A DNA stretch of 64,000 nt from an uncultured Methanomicrobiales archaeon. Its GTDB lineage: Archaea; Halobacteriota; Methanomicrobia; Methanomicrobiales; Methanospirillaceae. The stretch is taken from contig CAILCG010000024.1 in assembly GCA_903832665.1 (NCBI GenBank), forward strand, positions 62,001 to 126,000, written 5' to 3'. The notes below the pieces were generated by a model. That model was given only the letters and a program-made list of their open reading frames with translations. It was not told the origin of the DNA and ran no database searches. Positions 7,734-16,127 of this stretch are shown piece after piece (within the stretch, counting starts at the first letter, position 1; every line of letters begins with the position of its first letter). Made by a program: the position numbers and the translations under genes.

Positions 7734-7944
7734 GCTCCCGGTCATTGCCGGTGAAGATCTGGTCAAGTATCTTGCGAAACATGGATTCGAGATCAAGCGG
7801 CAGTCCGCGAGTCACGTTGTCGTGCAGAAAGAATGGCGGGTCTTCTCGGTCCCCCTCCACCGGGAACTCAAGAAGGGGACCTTGATTGGGATCCTCAAAC
7901 AGGCCGGGATTGAGGTCGAGGATTTCAAACAGGGATTCCGGTAA
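7723..7944 (+). CDS. hicA: HicA toxin
   Basis: This 73-residue protein starts at ATG 7723 inside the end of hicB. It has the double-stranded RNA-binding-like HicA fold, with GEDLVKYLAKHGFEIKRQ, the catalytic His segment ASHVVVQ, and the conserved ELKKGTLIGILKQAGI near the C-terminus. HicA cleaves mRNA. A longer frame open from 7642 overlaps hicB and is not family-like. All signature residues are present, so the pair should be functional. Confidence 0.9.
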   Translation: MSHKLPVIAGEDLVKYLAKHGFEIKRQSASHVVVQKEWRVFSVPLHRELKKGTLIGILKQAGIEVEDFKQGFR

Positions 7945-8026
7945 GAAAGGAATTCCGGTCAATCTTATTTTTCAGGGACGGATCAATCATACCCATGCGT
8001 CCCGACCCTTCCGTATCAGCTAACAC

Positions 8027-8128
8027 TCAGTGCCCTTTGTTCGGGCAATTGACAATGACCCCCTCCCCTCCCCTTTCGGGTCCGCTCATTAAGAACCAGA
8101 TCGGCCCCGTCGCACCCATGCATGCGTT
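8027..8128. repeat. SDR h
   Basis: It contains CTCAGTGCCCTTTGTTCGGG, CAATTGACAATGACCCC, CGGGTCCGCTCATTAAGAAC and CAGATCGGCCCCGTCGCAC. This is a diverged copy after hicA. Confidence 0.6.
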
Positions 8129-8154
8129 CCGCCCCGTCTGCAATAGCCAATATT

Positions 8155-8225
8155 CCCAGTGCCCCCGGTTCCCGCAATTGACGACGGCCCCCCCAGAAAT
8201 CCGGTTCCGGGTCCGTCCAATCATA
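8155..8225. repeat. SDR h2
   Basis: A second unit begins 26 bases after SDR h. It has CCCAGTGCCCCCGGTTCCCG, CAATTGACGACGGCCC and CCGGTTCCGGGTCCGTCC. As at 3511-3697, a full and a short unit lie in tandem. Confidence 0.65.
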
Positions 8226-8300
8226 AAAGATGACGGATTGTTTCTCTGGCTGTATGTTTAAAAAAAATCAGTACGGGGAGGACCGTAACTCATACGTGGC

Positions 8301-9032
8301 ATGAGCACCTATTTTCGTGCATGGCAGGCCCTTTGGATGATACCGGCAATGAGATCCCCCCGGCCCCTCGCGGACCCCGCACCCCGGCAGGTGGCCGGCT
8401 GGTGTTTGGCCCCCCTTACGGAATCCGAAGCGGATGAGACAGCCCGGATCTACCGGGATGTCTTTCTTGCCGACGAACCCACGTCACAAGTCCGGGCTCC
8501 GGATCCAGCCCGGTTCCTCACCTATGCCGGACACTACACCCGGTTCCTTGCCGGAAAGCATCTGAGTTTTGTGGCCCGGGACCGGGAATCCCACGAAATT
8601 GCCGGTTTTATTTTTTGCAGCGATATAACCGAGACCCCCGGGAGTGCCGGGGACCGGGGGATGCCGCACCTTGAGGATTTCCGGGAGGTGATGTGCATGA
8701 TCCAAGAGCTGGAAGACCGGTACATCAACCCTTCAGAGACTCTGCGGGGAACGGTGCTGCATATCTTCCAGATCGGTGTCGGACGAAAGTATCGTGGCCG
8801 CGGGATCGCACGGGACCTGATCCGCCGGGCCCTTGCCAATGCCCGTGATCAGGGATTCCGGCAGGCCCTTGCGGACTGTACCGGCCTGGCTTCCCGCAGG
8901 ACCTTCGAACAGTCCGGGTTTCATGAAGCCGGGTTCTTCTCCTACGAACAGTTCAGCCTGGATAGCGACCGGTTTTTTGCAGGACTCGATGGTGGAATTT
9001 TCCTGATGGTCCGGGATCTTGAAGAAGCCTGA
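8301..9032 (+). CDS. GNAT-family acetyltransferase
   Basis: This protein of 243 residues carries the acetyl-CoA-binding motif IGVGRKYRGRGIARDLIRRA near residues 155-175, followed by the expected FEQSGFHEAG near the C-terminus. The N-terminal 100 residues form the variable acceptor-binding part. ATG 8301 is used; ATG at 8337 is possible. It stands alone after hicA. The substrate is unknown. Confidence 0.85.
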   Translation: MSTYFRAWQALWMIPAMRSPRPLADPAPRQVAGWCLAPLTESEADETARIYRDVFLADEPTSQVRAPDPARFLTYAGHYTRFLAGKHLSFVARDRESHEIAGFIFCSDITETPGSAGDRGMPHLEDFREVMCMIQELEDRYINPSETLRGTVLHIFQIGVGRKYRGRGIARDLIRRALANARDQGFRQALADCTGLASRRTFEQSGFHEAGFFSYEQFSLDSDRFFAGLDGGIFLMVRDLEEA

Positions 9033-9135
9033 TATCAAAACGAGCGGCCACCTCCCGGCTCAGGTTCCGTCAACCAAAAAAGAGGCCGGCCTCGCCCACC
9101 GCACACAGCCGGCATATCCGTACCTGCCCTCTCCA

Positions 9136-9993
9136 TCACGCGCCGGTAAATCTCACAATCTCCGCCCACACGGCCGTGGGATTCTCTTCCGGAGTAAAGT
9201 GCCCGCTACCGGGGATTCGTGCGCTCGTGACGGAACTGATACCAGCCTTATGGAAACCGGTAACGTACTCATCCATCTCACCACCCTCAAATTCGCCACG
9301 CAGGTACGGCAGGGGCACATCAATTGTTGTCGTATCCTTACGATTGGTGTCCGCGTCGTTGGCAAACGCACGGTACAACTCAAAGCCGGCCTGCAATGAT
9401 TCGGGCGATCCGTACGCAGAAACATAATGATCGCGTGCCCGATCATCAATGGATGACGGGTCTTTGGTGAGGAGATCAAAAAAGTGATCAAAGTAAACCC
9501 GCTGATTCCCCATGACCAGGGCTTCGGGCAACCGGGGGGTGTTATGGAAAGCAAAGTGCCAGATATATGGGTTGGAGATAACTTTTGTCCAGGGTTCAAC
9601 CCCCGGAATAACGGAACTCATCAGGACGGTTGCCTTAATTTCAGAAGAGAATGTTCTCAGATACGCGTATGTCACCATGGCACCGGCATCATGACCGACG
9701 AGAGTTGGGTTCTTGAGGTCCATTACGCGGACCGCATGGTGAATAATCTCCGCGATTGCTGATTTTTCCCCTCCCGGCACCGCTCCATGGGATTTGCCGA
9801 TGCCCGGCAAATCAAATGCAATAACATGATGCGTCCCGGCAGCCAGTTCCATGATCCGCCGCCACTCGGTCCAGTCCTCCGGCCAGCCATGGAGGAAGAT
9901 TACCGTGTCGGTGTGATCGAGCCCCGCTTCAGCAACGTGGAGGGAGCGATCCCCAAGAGTAATAATCTGATGGGTAAATTCAGAGTCTTCCAT
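9136..9993 (-). CDS. Alpha/beta hydrolase, epoxide hydrolase/dehalogenase-like
   Basis: This protein of 285 residues has the oxyanion-loop HGWPEDWTEW near residue 35, the nucleophile elbow VGHDAGAMVTY with Asp (near residue 100), and the catalytic His in GSGHFTPEENP close to the end. An Asp nucleophile with HGWP is characteristic of epoxide hydrolases and haloalkane dehalogenases rather than esterases. A cap region lies between residues 130 and 210. It starts at ATG 9993 behind AAAGGAG, within the 3' part of the upstream reductase frame, so the two genes are probably cotranscribed. Confidence 0.85.
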   Translation of the reverse strand: MEDSEFTHQIITLGDRSLHVAEAGLDHTDTVIFLHGWPEDWTEWRRIMELAAGTHHVIAFDLPGIGKSHGAVPGGEKSAIAEIIHHAVRVMDLKNPTLVGHDAGAMVTYAYLRTFSSEIKATVLMSSVIPGVEPWTKVISNPYIWHFAFHNTPRLPEALVMGNQRVYFDHFFDLLTKDPSSIDDRARDHYVSAYGSPESLQAGFELYRAFANDADTNRKDTTTIDVPLPYLRGEFEGGEMDEYVTGFHKAGISSVTSARIPGSGHFTPEENPTAVWAEIVRFTGA

Positions 9994-10610
9994 CTCCTTT
10001 CTCCGTCAATTAGTATCCTTCCCCGTTTAACATAGCCGGGTTTGACCGTGACAGAATAAACATAGGCATTGCGAATTAGTCTCGCGAAAAAATAAACCGG
10101 TATCGTTCCTTCCCCGAATAATCTTTTGCCGGTACCAAGGGTGACGGGGAAGATCTTCAGCCAGAACTCATCGATCAGGCCGGCCTTCAGCAGCGTCTGG
10201 ATAAGCGTACTGCTGCCGGAGACCTGTAAATCCGGGCCATCCGTCTTTTTGAGTCTCGTTATTTCCGCAACAACATCACCGTTGATCACCACGGTATTTT
10301 CCCATGAGGGATTCTGAAGTGTTGTTGAGACAACATATTTCCTGGCACGGTTGAGTATCCTGGCAAGCGGTTCGTCCTCAGGAAGGGCATGGGGCCAGTA
10401 CGATGCAAAAATATCGTAGGTCTTTCTCCCGAGGAGTGCATCAAACGGCCTGCTCATCTGGGTCATCATCTCCCGCCCGAGAAACTCGTCAAAATACGGG
10501 AACGTCCACCCTCCATACCTGAATCCGCCGGAAGGATCTTCCTCCGGCCCACCGGGTGCCTGCATGATTCCATCGAGGGAAACAAACGTAAGAACAATAA
10601 TTTTTCTCAT
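9900..10610 (-). CDS. DHFR/RibD C-terminal-like reductase
   Basis: The protein starts at ATG 10610 behind GAGGT, with the family N-terminus MRKIIVLTFVSLDGIMQAPG. It keeps DALLGRKTYDIFASYWP and the QVSGSSTLIQTLL and LGTGKRLFGEG segments of the NADPH-binding RibD_C/DHFR fold. These proteins are NADPH-dependent reductases, often of unknown substrate. The frame continues for about 50 residues beyond the usual end and overlaps the hydrolase gene by 94 bases. That tail (PGYVKRGRILIDGER onward) does not look like the family, so the natural stop may have been lost by a frameshift. Confidence 0.8.
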   Translation of the reverse strand: MRKIIVLTFVSLDGIMQAPGGPEEDPSGGFRYGGWTFPYFDEFLGREMMTQMSRPFDALLGRKTYDIFASYWPHALPEDEPLARILNRARKYVVSTTLQNPSWENTVVINGDVVAEITRLKKTDGPDLQVSGSSTLIQTLLKAGLIDEFWLKIFPVTLGTGKRLFGEGTIPVYFFARLIRNAYVYSVTVKPGYVKRGRILIDGERRWKTLNLPIRLLLLGIAPSTLLKRGSITPTR

Positions 10611-10821
10611 TACGGACCTCATGCCCGTTATCCCACCGTTGATTAAATACATTATTACCGTGACATTTTCGTATGACCCGGCCCTGGAGGACCATGACGG
10701 CCCCGGTGCGCACCAGATTCCAGGCTCCTTAAGTGTACGAGAGCCCGGGTCCACACCGTTACGCGTACGGCAGACATGGGATTAGGGAAACCCTGCACAA
10801 ACCCGGAGGCTTCCTTCACTC

Positions 10822-11301
10822 TCAATTCATCCTATTATCAGACTTCTGCTCAAGAATGGTCATCCGTGGATAAAACCCGAACTTTTCATAAAATTTCCAG
10901 GCCTCTTCATTCCCATCCCCGACGGAAACCCGTTTCCGTGAGGCACCGCACTCATCCATCCACGCCAGTGCCCGCAGCACCAGGGCACTCCCGATTCCCT
11001 GACCCCGATACGCGTGCTCCAGAAAAACTGACTCGATCTCCCCGTTTTTGTCTTCGGACAGGGAACTTACACAATAGCCCACGAACCGGCCGGCTTTCGG
11101 ATCCCATGCGAGATCCAGCCGCAGGGACCCTTTTCCGGCAACACCCTCAAAGTATTTTTTCCGGTCATCAAAGCTCATCTGTTCGTAATGGCTGCGGAAG
11201 ATCCCGGCCTTCGCGTGATGATGCTCGTTGAGCTGGAGCCAGAGTGGCCGGATCAGTTCGATATCCCGGATATCTGTTGTGCGATATTCTATCTGAGCCA
11301 T
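10822..11301 (-). CDS. GNAT-family acetyltransferase
   Basis: This 159-residue GNAT protein has ESVFLEHAYRGQGIGSALVL as the acetyl-CoA-binding motif near residue 95, then RVSVGDGNEEAWKFYEKFGF. It resembles N-acetyltransferases acting on small amines or peptides, with no way to name the acceptor. It starts at ATG 11301 and stands alone on the minus strand. Confidence 0.85.
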   Translation of the reverse strand: MAQIEYRTTDIRDIELIRPLWLQLNEHHHAKAGIFRSHYEQMSFDDRKKYFEGVAGKGSLRLDLAWDPKAGRFVGYCVSSLSEDKNGEIESVFLEHAYRGQGIGSALVLRALAWMDECGASRKRVSVGDGNEEAWKFYEKFGFYPRMTILEQKSDNRMN

Positions 11302-11516
11302 CAGTAGTATCGTTTGAGCACGGATCCCAAAAAAATGGATTGGTTATTCCGGACCCGGAAAATAAGGATTTTTACCCCTCATTCCCCCCCTCACATTCCT
11401 GTCCCCGTAATAATCCCGGCAATCTGCGGAATCGTTACGGGGGAACCTCCACCGGAACAGAGTACTGCGGAGACAAATCTTTATCGTCTACCGGTTAGCA
11501 ACCGGCACGAAGATCG

Positions 11517-12089
11517 TCAGTTTTGGGCAACCTCATGAGAGGGCAATGACCGGATCCATTCTGCCGTTGTCAGGACCTGCGAGAACCGCGCCTGTTGAAT
11601 AACGAGGACCGCCCGATGCAGATCCTCATCGCGGATCGATCCGGCCTTGTTGGTGATGGTAAGGGTTCCTGTGGCATCTGAAAGGAATTTGACGCCGTAA
11701 CCCCTGTGGAATGCCTGTCGTGCGGTTGTGTCGCAACACATCTGGGTCATGTAGCCGGAAATCGTTAACGAGGTGATGGCATGTTCCCGAAGCCAGGTAT
11801 CGAGGCTGGTGTTGTGGAAACTTCCCGGCAGGGTCTTTTCGATCAGCACATCATGGGGTCGTTTCTTCACCTCGGGATGAATTTCCCAACCGGGGGAACC
11901 ATGCCTGAACGCTTTCGCATCGTGAGCATGGTTCGAGTGCTGGATCACAATAACAGGGATTTGTGATGCGTGTGCGGCATCCATTGCCTGCAGAATGTTA
12001 ACAAAACTTCCGGAGGGGTATGTTACCGTCATTGCCCCGGAGAAATAATCGTTCTGAACATCGATAACGAGTAAGGCTTCTTTTGTCAT
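11517..12089 (-). CDS. Isochorismatase-family cysteine hydrolase
   Basis: The start is set at ATG 12089 (AGGATGA upstream), giving 190 residues beginning MTKEALLVIDVQNDYFSG. The catalytic triad of this family is visible: Asp in VIDVQ, Lys in IEKTLPGSF and Cys in the GYMTQMCCDTTAR segment. Members hydrolyse isochorismate, nicotinamide or other amides; the substrate here is open. The gene begins just downstream of the stop of the GNAT gene, so both may be one transcript. Confidence 0.85.
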   Translation of the reverse strand: MTKEALLVIDVQNDYFSGAMTVTYPSGSFVNILQAMDAAHASQIPVIVIQHSNHAHDAKAFRHGSPGWEIHPEVKKRPHDVLIEKTLPGSFHNTSLDTWLREHAITSLTISGYMTQMCCDTTARQAFHRGYGVKFLSDATGTLTITNKAGSIRDEDLHRAVLVIQQARFSQVLTTAEWIRSLPSHEVAQN

Positions 12090-12093
12090 GTAT

Positions 12094-12570
12094 TCATCCT
12101 GAAAAAAAGGTATTCCTGTCAATCTCCATCCGGTAGAACTCTACCGGTTTTCCCTGGATTTCTTCTGTGCATTCACCAGTATTACGGAAATGCAAACTTT
12201 CATACAGTTTTCTGGCACGCGGATTATTCTTCCTTACAATGAGCCGGATTGTGGCGATAGCCGGATATGAAAATCCCTGCTTCAGGGTAAGGCGCGAGAT
12301 TGTTTTTCCCCTCCCCTGCCCGAGTTTTTCCGGGTGAAGTGCGATCCGGAACTCTGCAATATTGCTGGATTCTCTCGTTATAACCGAAAAGCCGTTGATC
12401 TCACCATCCTCTTCAGCTATCAGGATATCTGCGCCGGTTTTCCGGGAGTATTCGTCGAGCCAGCCACCGTCCCGGAGAGCATAGTCGAGATCGCGAAACT
12501 CGGAAGGATAGGGGGGCCAACTTTTTATGAGTGCGATATCATCGTGGGCAACAGGGCGGAGGACGATCAT
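12094..12570 (-). CDS. GNAT-family acetyltransferase
   Basis: This protein of about 158 residues has EFRIALHPEKLGQGRGKTIS as its CoA-binding segment and NNPRARKLYESLHFRNTGEC near the C-terminus, as in RimJ/RimL-like and related GNATs. The start is taken at ATG 12570 (MIVLRPVAHDD); an in-frame start at 12597 adds nine residues and cannot be excluded, since neither has a clear ribosome site. It precedes the cysteine hydrolase by a few bases. Confidence 0.8.
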   Translation of the reverse strand: MIVLRPVAHDDIALIKSWPPYPSEFRDLDYALRDGGWLDEYSRKTGADILIAEEDGEINGFSVITRESSNIAEFRIALHPEKLGQGRGKTISRLTLKQGFSYPAIATIRLIVRKNNPRARKLYESLHFRNTGECTEEIQGKPVEFYRMEIDRNTFFSG

Positions 12571-12751
12571 AATTGATACCAGGCAGTCAGAGACCATAAT
12601 TTTCTGATTTTGCAGGGTAATTAAGATTCTTGTGCGTTTTTCGCATGAAAATGAGGAATTCTACAGGGCCGGTAGTATTGATCCTGTTTTCCCCCGGTCT
12701 TTCAGTTATTCCTTTTTTTTATGGATTTACCCCCGTCACACCGGTCACTTA

Positions 12752-12820
12752 TCAGTGCCTCTGGTTCCGGCAAAAGACGATGGGTCCGGTGCTGGATCCG
12801 GTTCCGGGTCCGCTCAACCC
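12752..12820. repeat. SDR i
   Basis: It reads TCAGTGCCTCTGGTTCCGGC, AAAAGACGATGGGTCCGG and GGATCCGGTTCCGGGTCCGC. It lies in the 400-base gap between the GNAT gene and the NlpC/P60-like lipoprotein; the rest of that gap shows no gene. Confidence 0.65.
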
Positions 12821-12994
12821 CCACAAGCCCTGCTCCTCCACCGTGATAGCCGTTGTTGTGCAGAAACCCGCAGTCTGGTGCAGGAAATTTTCAGCAGGGA
12901 GGACGATTACCGTGACGGTACACCCCCGGGGTATTCTCGAACCTGCCTGTTATCCCTGCTCTGAAAAAAGTGGCTGATTCAAAGCGCCTCTTCA

Positions 12995-13990
12995 TCAGAG
13001 AGCCCGTCCCATCACGACCGATACCGCCTGGGGTGACGGATCTGCCGAGCCCCGGAAGTATTGCAGGGTACCATTGGAATACAGGCCGAGTTTTGCTATG
13101 CCCATGCCGAGGCCGGGACCTCCTCCCGCCAGGCTGCGGGTATCTGACGTGTGAGGTAATTTGGTCACATCAATCACCACGACATTACGGGACGCCTCCG
13201 TCTCTCCCAGGGAAACCGCTGCAACCAGCATCACGTGCCCCTTGTACTGGCTGTCAATGGTGTACGTGTATACGATGAGATCGCCGGGCCGGAGTTCCGC
13301 AAGCGCAACACGGGCGAATGCCCCGCTATCGGTGGTGATGAGATGGTAATAACTGAGGGGGTTGGGTGTGCTGCAGGCACCCTCCGGATCAGCGCATCCC
13401 GCTTCCGGGATGGGTGCCGGGGTCTTCCAGCCGGTGAATTGCGTGGTATGTCCGGTATTTGCATACGTGAAGAGGGAGGTGACAAAGCCGCTGCAGTCGG
13501 TCCGGACCGTGACCGGCCCGGGGTTTTTCGGGGAGCTGACCGGCCCGGCAGAGAAGGTTATCCCACTCCATCCTTTGGGATTGTCTGCGGGAATACTTGT
13601 CCAGACAAGCTGGCCCTGGCTGGTGGCAGGCCAGACTACCGTCGTGTTCTCCCATGCATGCAGCAGGTAGCTGGTCCGGTTGAGGTCTTCGCCGGAATAC
13701 GATGTCGGCAGATAATCCGGCTCGTCCGGAGTATAGGAATACAGGTTCTTCATGAGTATCTTTGCCCCGGCAAGGAGTGCCCCCCCGGAGGAATTTGCCG
13801 GGGCTTCGGATATCCAGGCGTCGGGGGTGGTACAGCAGGTTCCCCCGCTGCCCGGACTTTCTGTAGTTATGGTGTACGTATCTGGCGGCCGGATCGGCGG
13901 GGATGCAGGGGAAGGGTAAGTACAGCCGGCAATGCACGAGCCGGTGACAAGCAGGAGAATAAAAAAAAGAAGCGGGCGCAATGAATGCAT
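12995..13990 (-). CDS. NlpC/P60-like lipoprotein
   Basis: This 331-residue protein has a signal peptide and lipobox (residues 1-22, ending IAGC), then a Pro/Thr-rich linker. The catalytic part contains RTDCSGFVTSLFTYAN (probable nucleophile Cys) and, further on, ELRPGDLIVYT and KGHVMLVAAV (probable His), the arrangement seen in NlpC/P60 peptidases and amidases. In bacteria these cut peptidoglycan peptides. A Methanomicrobiales cell has no such wall, so the target may be an S-layer protein, a sheath protein or a neighbour's wall. Starts at ATG 13990. Confidence 0.75.
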   Translation of the reverse strand: MHSLRPLLFFILLLVTGSCIAGCTYPSPASPPIRPPDTYTITTESPGSGGTCCTTPDAWISEAPANSSGGALLAGAKILMKNLYSYTPDEPDYLPTSYSGEDLNRTSYLLHAWENTTVVWPATSQGQLVWTSIPADNPKGWSGITFSAGPVSSPKNPGPVTVRTDCSGFVTSLFTYANTGHTTQFTGWKTPAPIPEAGCADPEGACSTPNPLSYYHLITTDSGAFARVALAELRPGDLIVYTYTIDSQYKGHVMLVAAVSLGETEASRNVVVIDVTKLPHTSDTRSLAGGGPGLGMGIAKLGLYSNGTLQYFRGSADPSPQAVSVVMGRAL

Positions 13991-14077
13991 TCTGTGGGGA
14001 TTGGCAGGATGGATATAAAAAATGTACGGATCTGATCGAAAACCCGGTCCCGGCCCCGATCAGCACAGCGGGGATTA

Positions 14078-14317
14078 CTAACAGATCAGATTGCATTCGG
14101 TCATGCAATTGTAATAGTCAGGTTTATCTTTGCAGTTCGACTCGCAGATGTCGTATTTTTTAAATGGCTTAAGACCATTGTCGGGCGGTGGTGCCTGTTT
14201 CTGCTGCGGCAGGTCTACTGCATAGTAATACGCCCCGGCCACGGTGCTCCCGAATACTGCAAGACAGACCATGAACAGGACAAGCAGGGCAAGAGGGGAT
14301 TGTGGTGACGATGACAT
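14078..14317 (-). CDS. Small membrane-anchored cysteine-rich protein
   Basis: This protein of 79 residues has one hydrophobic segment (about residues 8-31) followed by a short outer domain ending in a cysteine cluster: CESNC, then CMTEC and a final Cys. The five closely placed cysteines suggest disulfides or metal binding outside the cell. A TATA-like TATATATA at 14371-14378 on the minus strand is well placed as its promoter. No family is recognised. It follows the NlpC/P60-like gene's upstream end in tandem orientation. Confidence 0.65.
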   Translation of the reverse strand: MSSSPQSPLALLVLFMVCLAVFGSTVAGAYYYAVDLPQQKQAPPPDNGLKPFKKYDICESNCKDKPDYYNCMTECNLIC

Positions 14318-14370
14318 TTTAAAAAAACCATCCTTACGAAATGTCGTTATTTTCTGATTGTGTTGATGGG

Positions 14371-14378
14371 TATATATA
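14371..14378 (-). promoter_or_regulatory. TATA box for the small cysteine-rich protein
   Basis: On the minus strand this reads GCGTATATATACCC. It is about 54 bases before the start codon at 14317, allowing a short leader of around 30 bases. Confidence 0.55.
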
Positions 14379-14534
14379 CGCTTTAGTGTCGGGAATGCGG
14401 AGGGTCAGAGACCGGGGCATGAGGAGGACTCGTCAGCACTCTTCGCTGTGCTGAGTAATCGTCAGTATCCATGGTGGTTTGTCACTATGGTGCGGAACAC
14501 CGCCACGAAGGGCAGCTCCGCATTCTGTCATTCA

Positions 14535-14945
14535 TTATTTCAGCAGGGCCTTACCGGTTCCCGGTGTTCTCTTCATCGGAAGATTCTCGTTATGGCAGCC
14601 GCCCTGGCACCGGTGCGTATCAACCGTATCGCGCTTCTCTGCCCACCGGATCAGCGGAAGCACAGCCTCACAGAGATCTTTCCCGTCTTTTGTCAGGGAG
14701 TACTCGACCCGGGGCGGGATCTCCGAAAAAGATTCACGGTGAATCAGGTTTTCCTTCTGGAGATCTTTGAGCACATCGGCCAGGGTCTTGGGACTGATCC
14801 CGTTGAGCCTCTGCGCGATATCGGTGAACCGGATCTTCTCATGGTGACCTATGATGCTGATGATCAGGATCGCCCATTTTTTCGCAATAAGATTGATGAT
14901 ACCTTCGAGTGGGCACAGGCAAATATGATTACTATTCTTTTCCAT
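14535..14945 (-). CDS. HxlR-family transcriptional regulator
   Basis: This 136-residue protein is a winged-helix HxlR regulator, with the CLCPLEGIINLIAKKWAILI start, helix-turn-helix GISPKTLADVLKDLQKENLI and wing RVEYSLTKDGKDL. The Cys residues in the N-terminus could sense redox, as in some family members. ATG 14945 is used; GTG 14951 is possible. It is divergent from the ABC transporter operon at 15022, which it probably controls. Confidence 0.9.
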   Translation of the reverse strand: MEKNSNHICLCPLEGIINLIAKKWAILIISIIGHHEKIRFTDIAQRLNGISPKTLADVLKDLQKENLIHRESFSEIPPRVEYSLTKDGKDLCEAVLPLIRWAEKRDTVDTHRCQGGCHNENLPMKRTPGTGKALLK

Positions 14946-14962
14946 AGTCACTTAAAAACTAT
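14944..14962. promoter_or_regulatory. Possible HxlR operator
   Basis: ATAGT and ACTAT form a perfect inverted pair separated by nine bases, overlapping the regulator start; a further ATAGT lies at 14993. The site is in the divergent region between the HxlR gene and the exporter operon. The arms are short, so this is only a candidate. Confidence 0.35.
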
Positions 14963-15021
14963 AAACTGGACACCATTAATACTTCCGAATTGATAGTAAT
15001 TAAAAAACGGAGCAAAGCCGG

Positions 15022-15213
15022 ATGTGCCACGTTTCAGCAGAAAAAACGGTGTCGAAAACGAACCCCCGGTGCGGCTGCGGACGCAGTTGCCCGGTCATAA
15101 TCCCGGTTGAGGAAGAGTGCCGGTGCCAGGAAGACCACAAAAAAATCCTTCAGGATCAGCTTGAAGTGATCGATAAGAAAATTACTGTAGCGAAATCCGT
15201 GAACCCCTCATGA
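15022..15213 (+). CDS. Small cysteine-rich protein coupled to the ABC transporter
   Basis: This 63-residue protein has CGCGRSC and CRCQ clusters in its first half and a lysine-rich helix in the second (HKKILQDQLEVIDKKI). Its TGA overlaps the ATPase ATG as ATGA. The cluster could bind a metal or act as a redox switch. It may be a small accessory or regulator of the exporter. No family is recognised. Confidence 0.6.
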   Translation: MCHVSAEKTVSKTNPRCGCGRSCPVIIPVEEECRCQEDHKKILQDQLEVIDKKITVAKSVNPS

Positions 15214-16127
15214 ACGCTATAGAAGCCAGTCACCTGATCAAACGGTTCGGGTCCGTCACTGCCGTAAACGATGTCAGTCTCACCGTTTGCGAGGGAGAGA
15301 TCTTCGGGTTTCTCGGCCCGAACGGAACCGGGAAAACAACCACGATGCGCCAGCTCACCGGTGTTCTCACCCCGGACTCCGGAGCCGTCCGGATCAATGG
15401 CATCGATATCCATCGCCATCCGCTTGAAGCCAAGATGCAGATGGGCGTCATCCCGGAGAACAGCACGGTCTACGGTGATCTGTCCGCAGAGCAGAACCTC
15501 AGCCTGAGCGGGCAGATGTATGGCATGCCCCGGGCAGACCGGGACAAGAGAATTGACGAGTTTTTCTCAAGAATGGGCCTTTCTGAAAAGAGAAAACTCC
15601 CGGTCCGGGGTTTCTCGAAAGGCATGAAGCAGCGGGTGAGTATTGCGTGTGCCATCATTCACCGCCCCCCTCTCCTGCTCCTTGACGAGCCTACGAGCGG
15701 TCTTGATGTGCAGAGCCGCAGGCTCGTGATCGATACCATCCGCGACATGAACGAACAGGGCAGCACAATCTTCCTCACCACGCACAACATCGAGGAGGCC
15801 AACACTCTCTGCCAGACGGTCTGCATCCTCAACAAGGGGAAGATCGTTGCGCAGGACAGCCCCGAACGATTAAAGAAGATGTTCAATACCACGCAATCGG
15901 TCGAGGTCTCGTTCGACCGGCCCGTAACCCGGGACCTGTTTGCCGCGGAGGGAATTCTGCGGGCGGAGTCCTGCGGCGACAAGTGGAAGATCTTCACGGA
16001 CAATCCCGACCAGGTACTGAAATATCTTGTCGGGCGTGCCGAACGAGAGTCCATCACCATTACCTCGCTCACGACCTCCGGCCCGAGTCTTGAAGAAGCG
16101 TTCGTCCGGATCACGGAGTGTGCCTGA
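15210..16127 (+). CDS. ABC-2 type exporter, ATP-binding protein
   Basis: This 305-residue ATPase has Walker A GPNGTGKTTT near residue 37, the signature segment RGFSKGMKQRVSIA near 135, Walker B LLLLDEPTSGLD near 155 and the H-loop TTHN. A C-terminal region of about 90 residues follows, as in NatA/drug-exporter ATPases. The first glycine of the usual LSGGQ motif differs (FSKGM), which is common in this subfamily. Its stop shares one base with the permease start, making an operon with the small Cys-rich protein. Confidence 0.95.
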   Translation: MNAIEASHLIKRFGSVTAVNDVSLTVCEGEIFGFLGPNGTGKTTTMRQLTGVLTPDSGAVRINGIDIHRHPLEAKMQMGVIPENSTVYGDLSAEQNLSLSGQMYGMPRADRDKRIDEFFSRMGLSEKRKLPVRGFSKGMKQRVSIACAIIHRPPLLLLDEPTSGLDVQSRRLVIDTIRDMNEQGSTIFLTTHNIEEANTLCQTVCILNKGKIVAQDSPERLKKMFNTTQSVEVSFDRPVTRDLFAAEGILRAESCGDKWKIFTDNPDQVLKYLVGRAERESITITSLTTSGPSLEEAFVRITECA

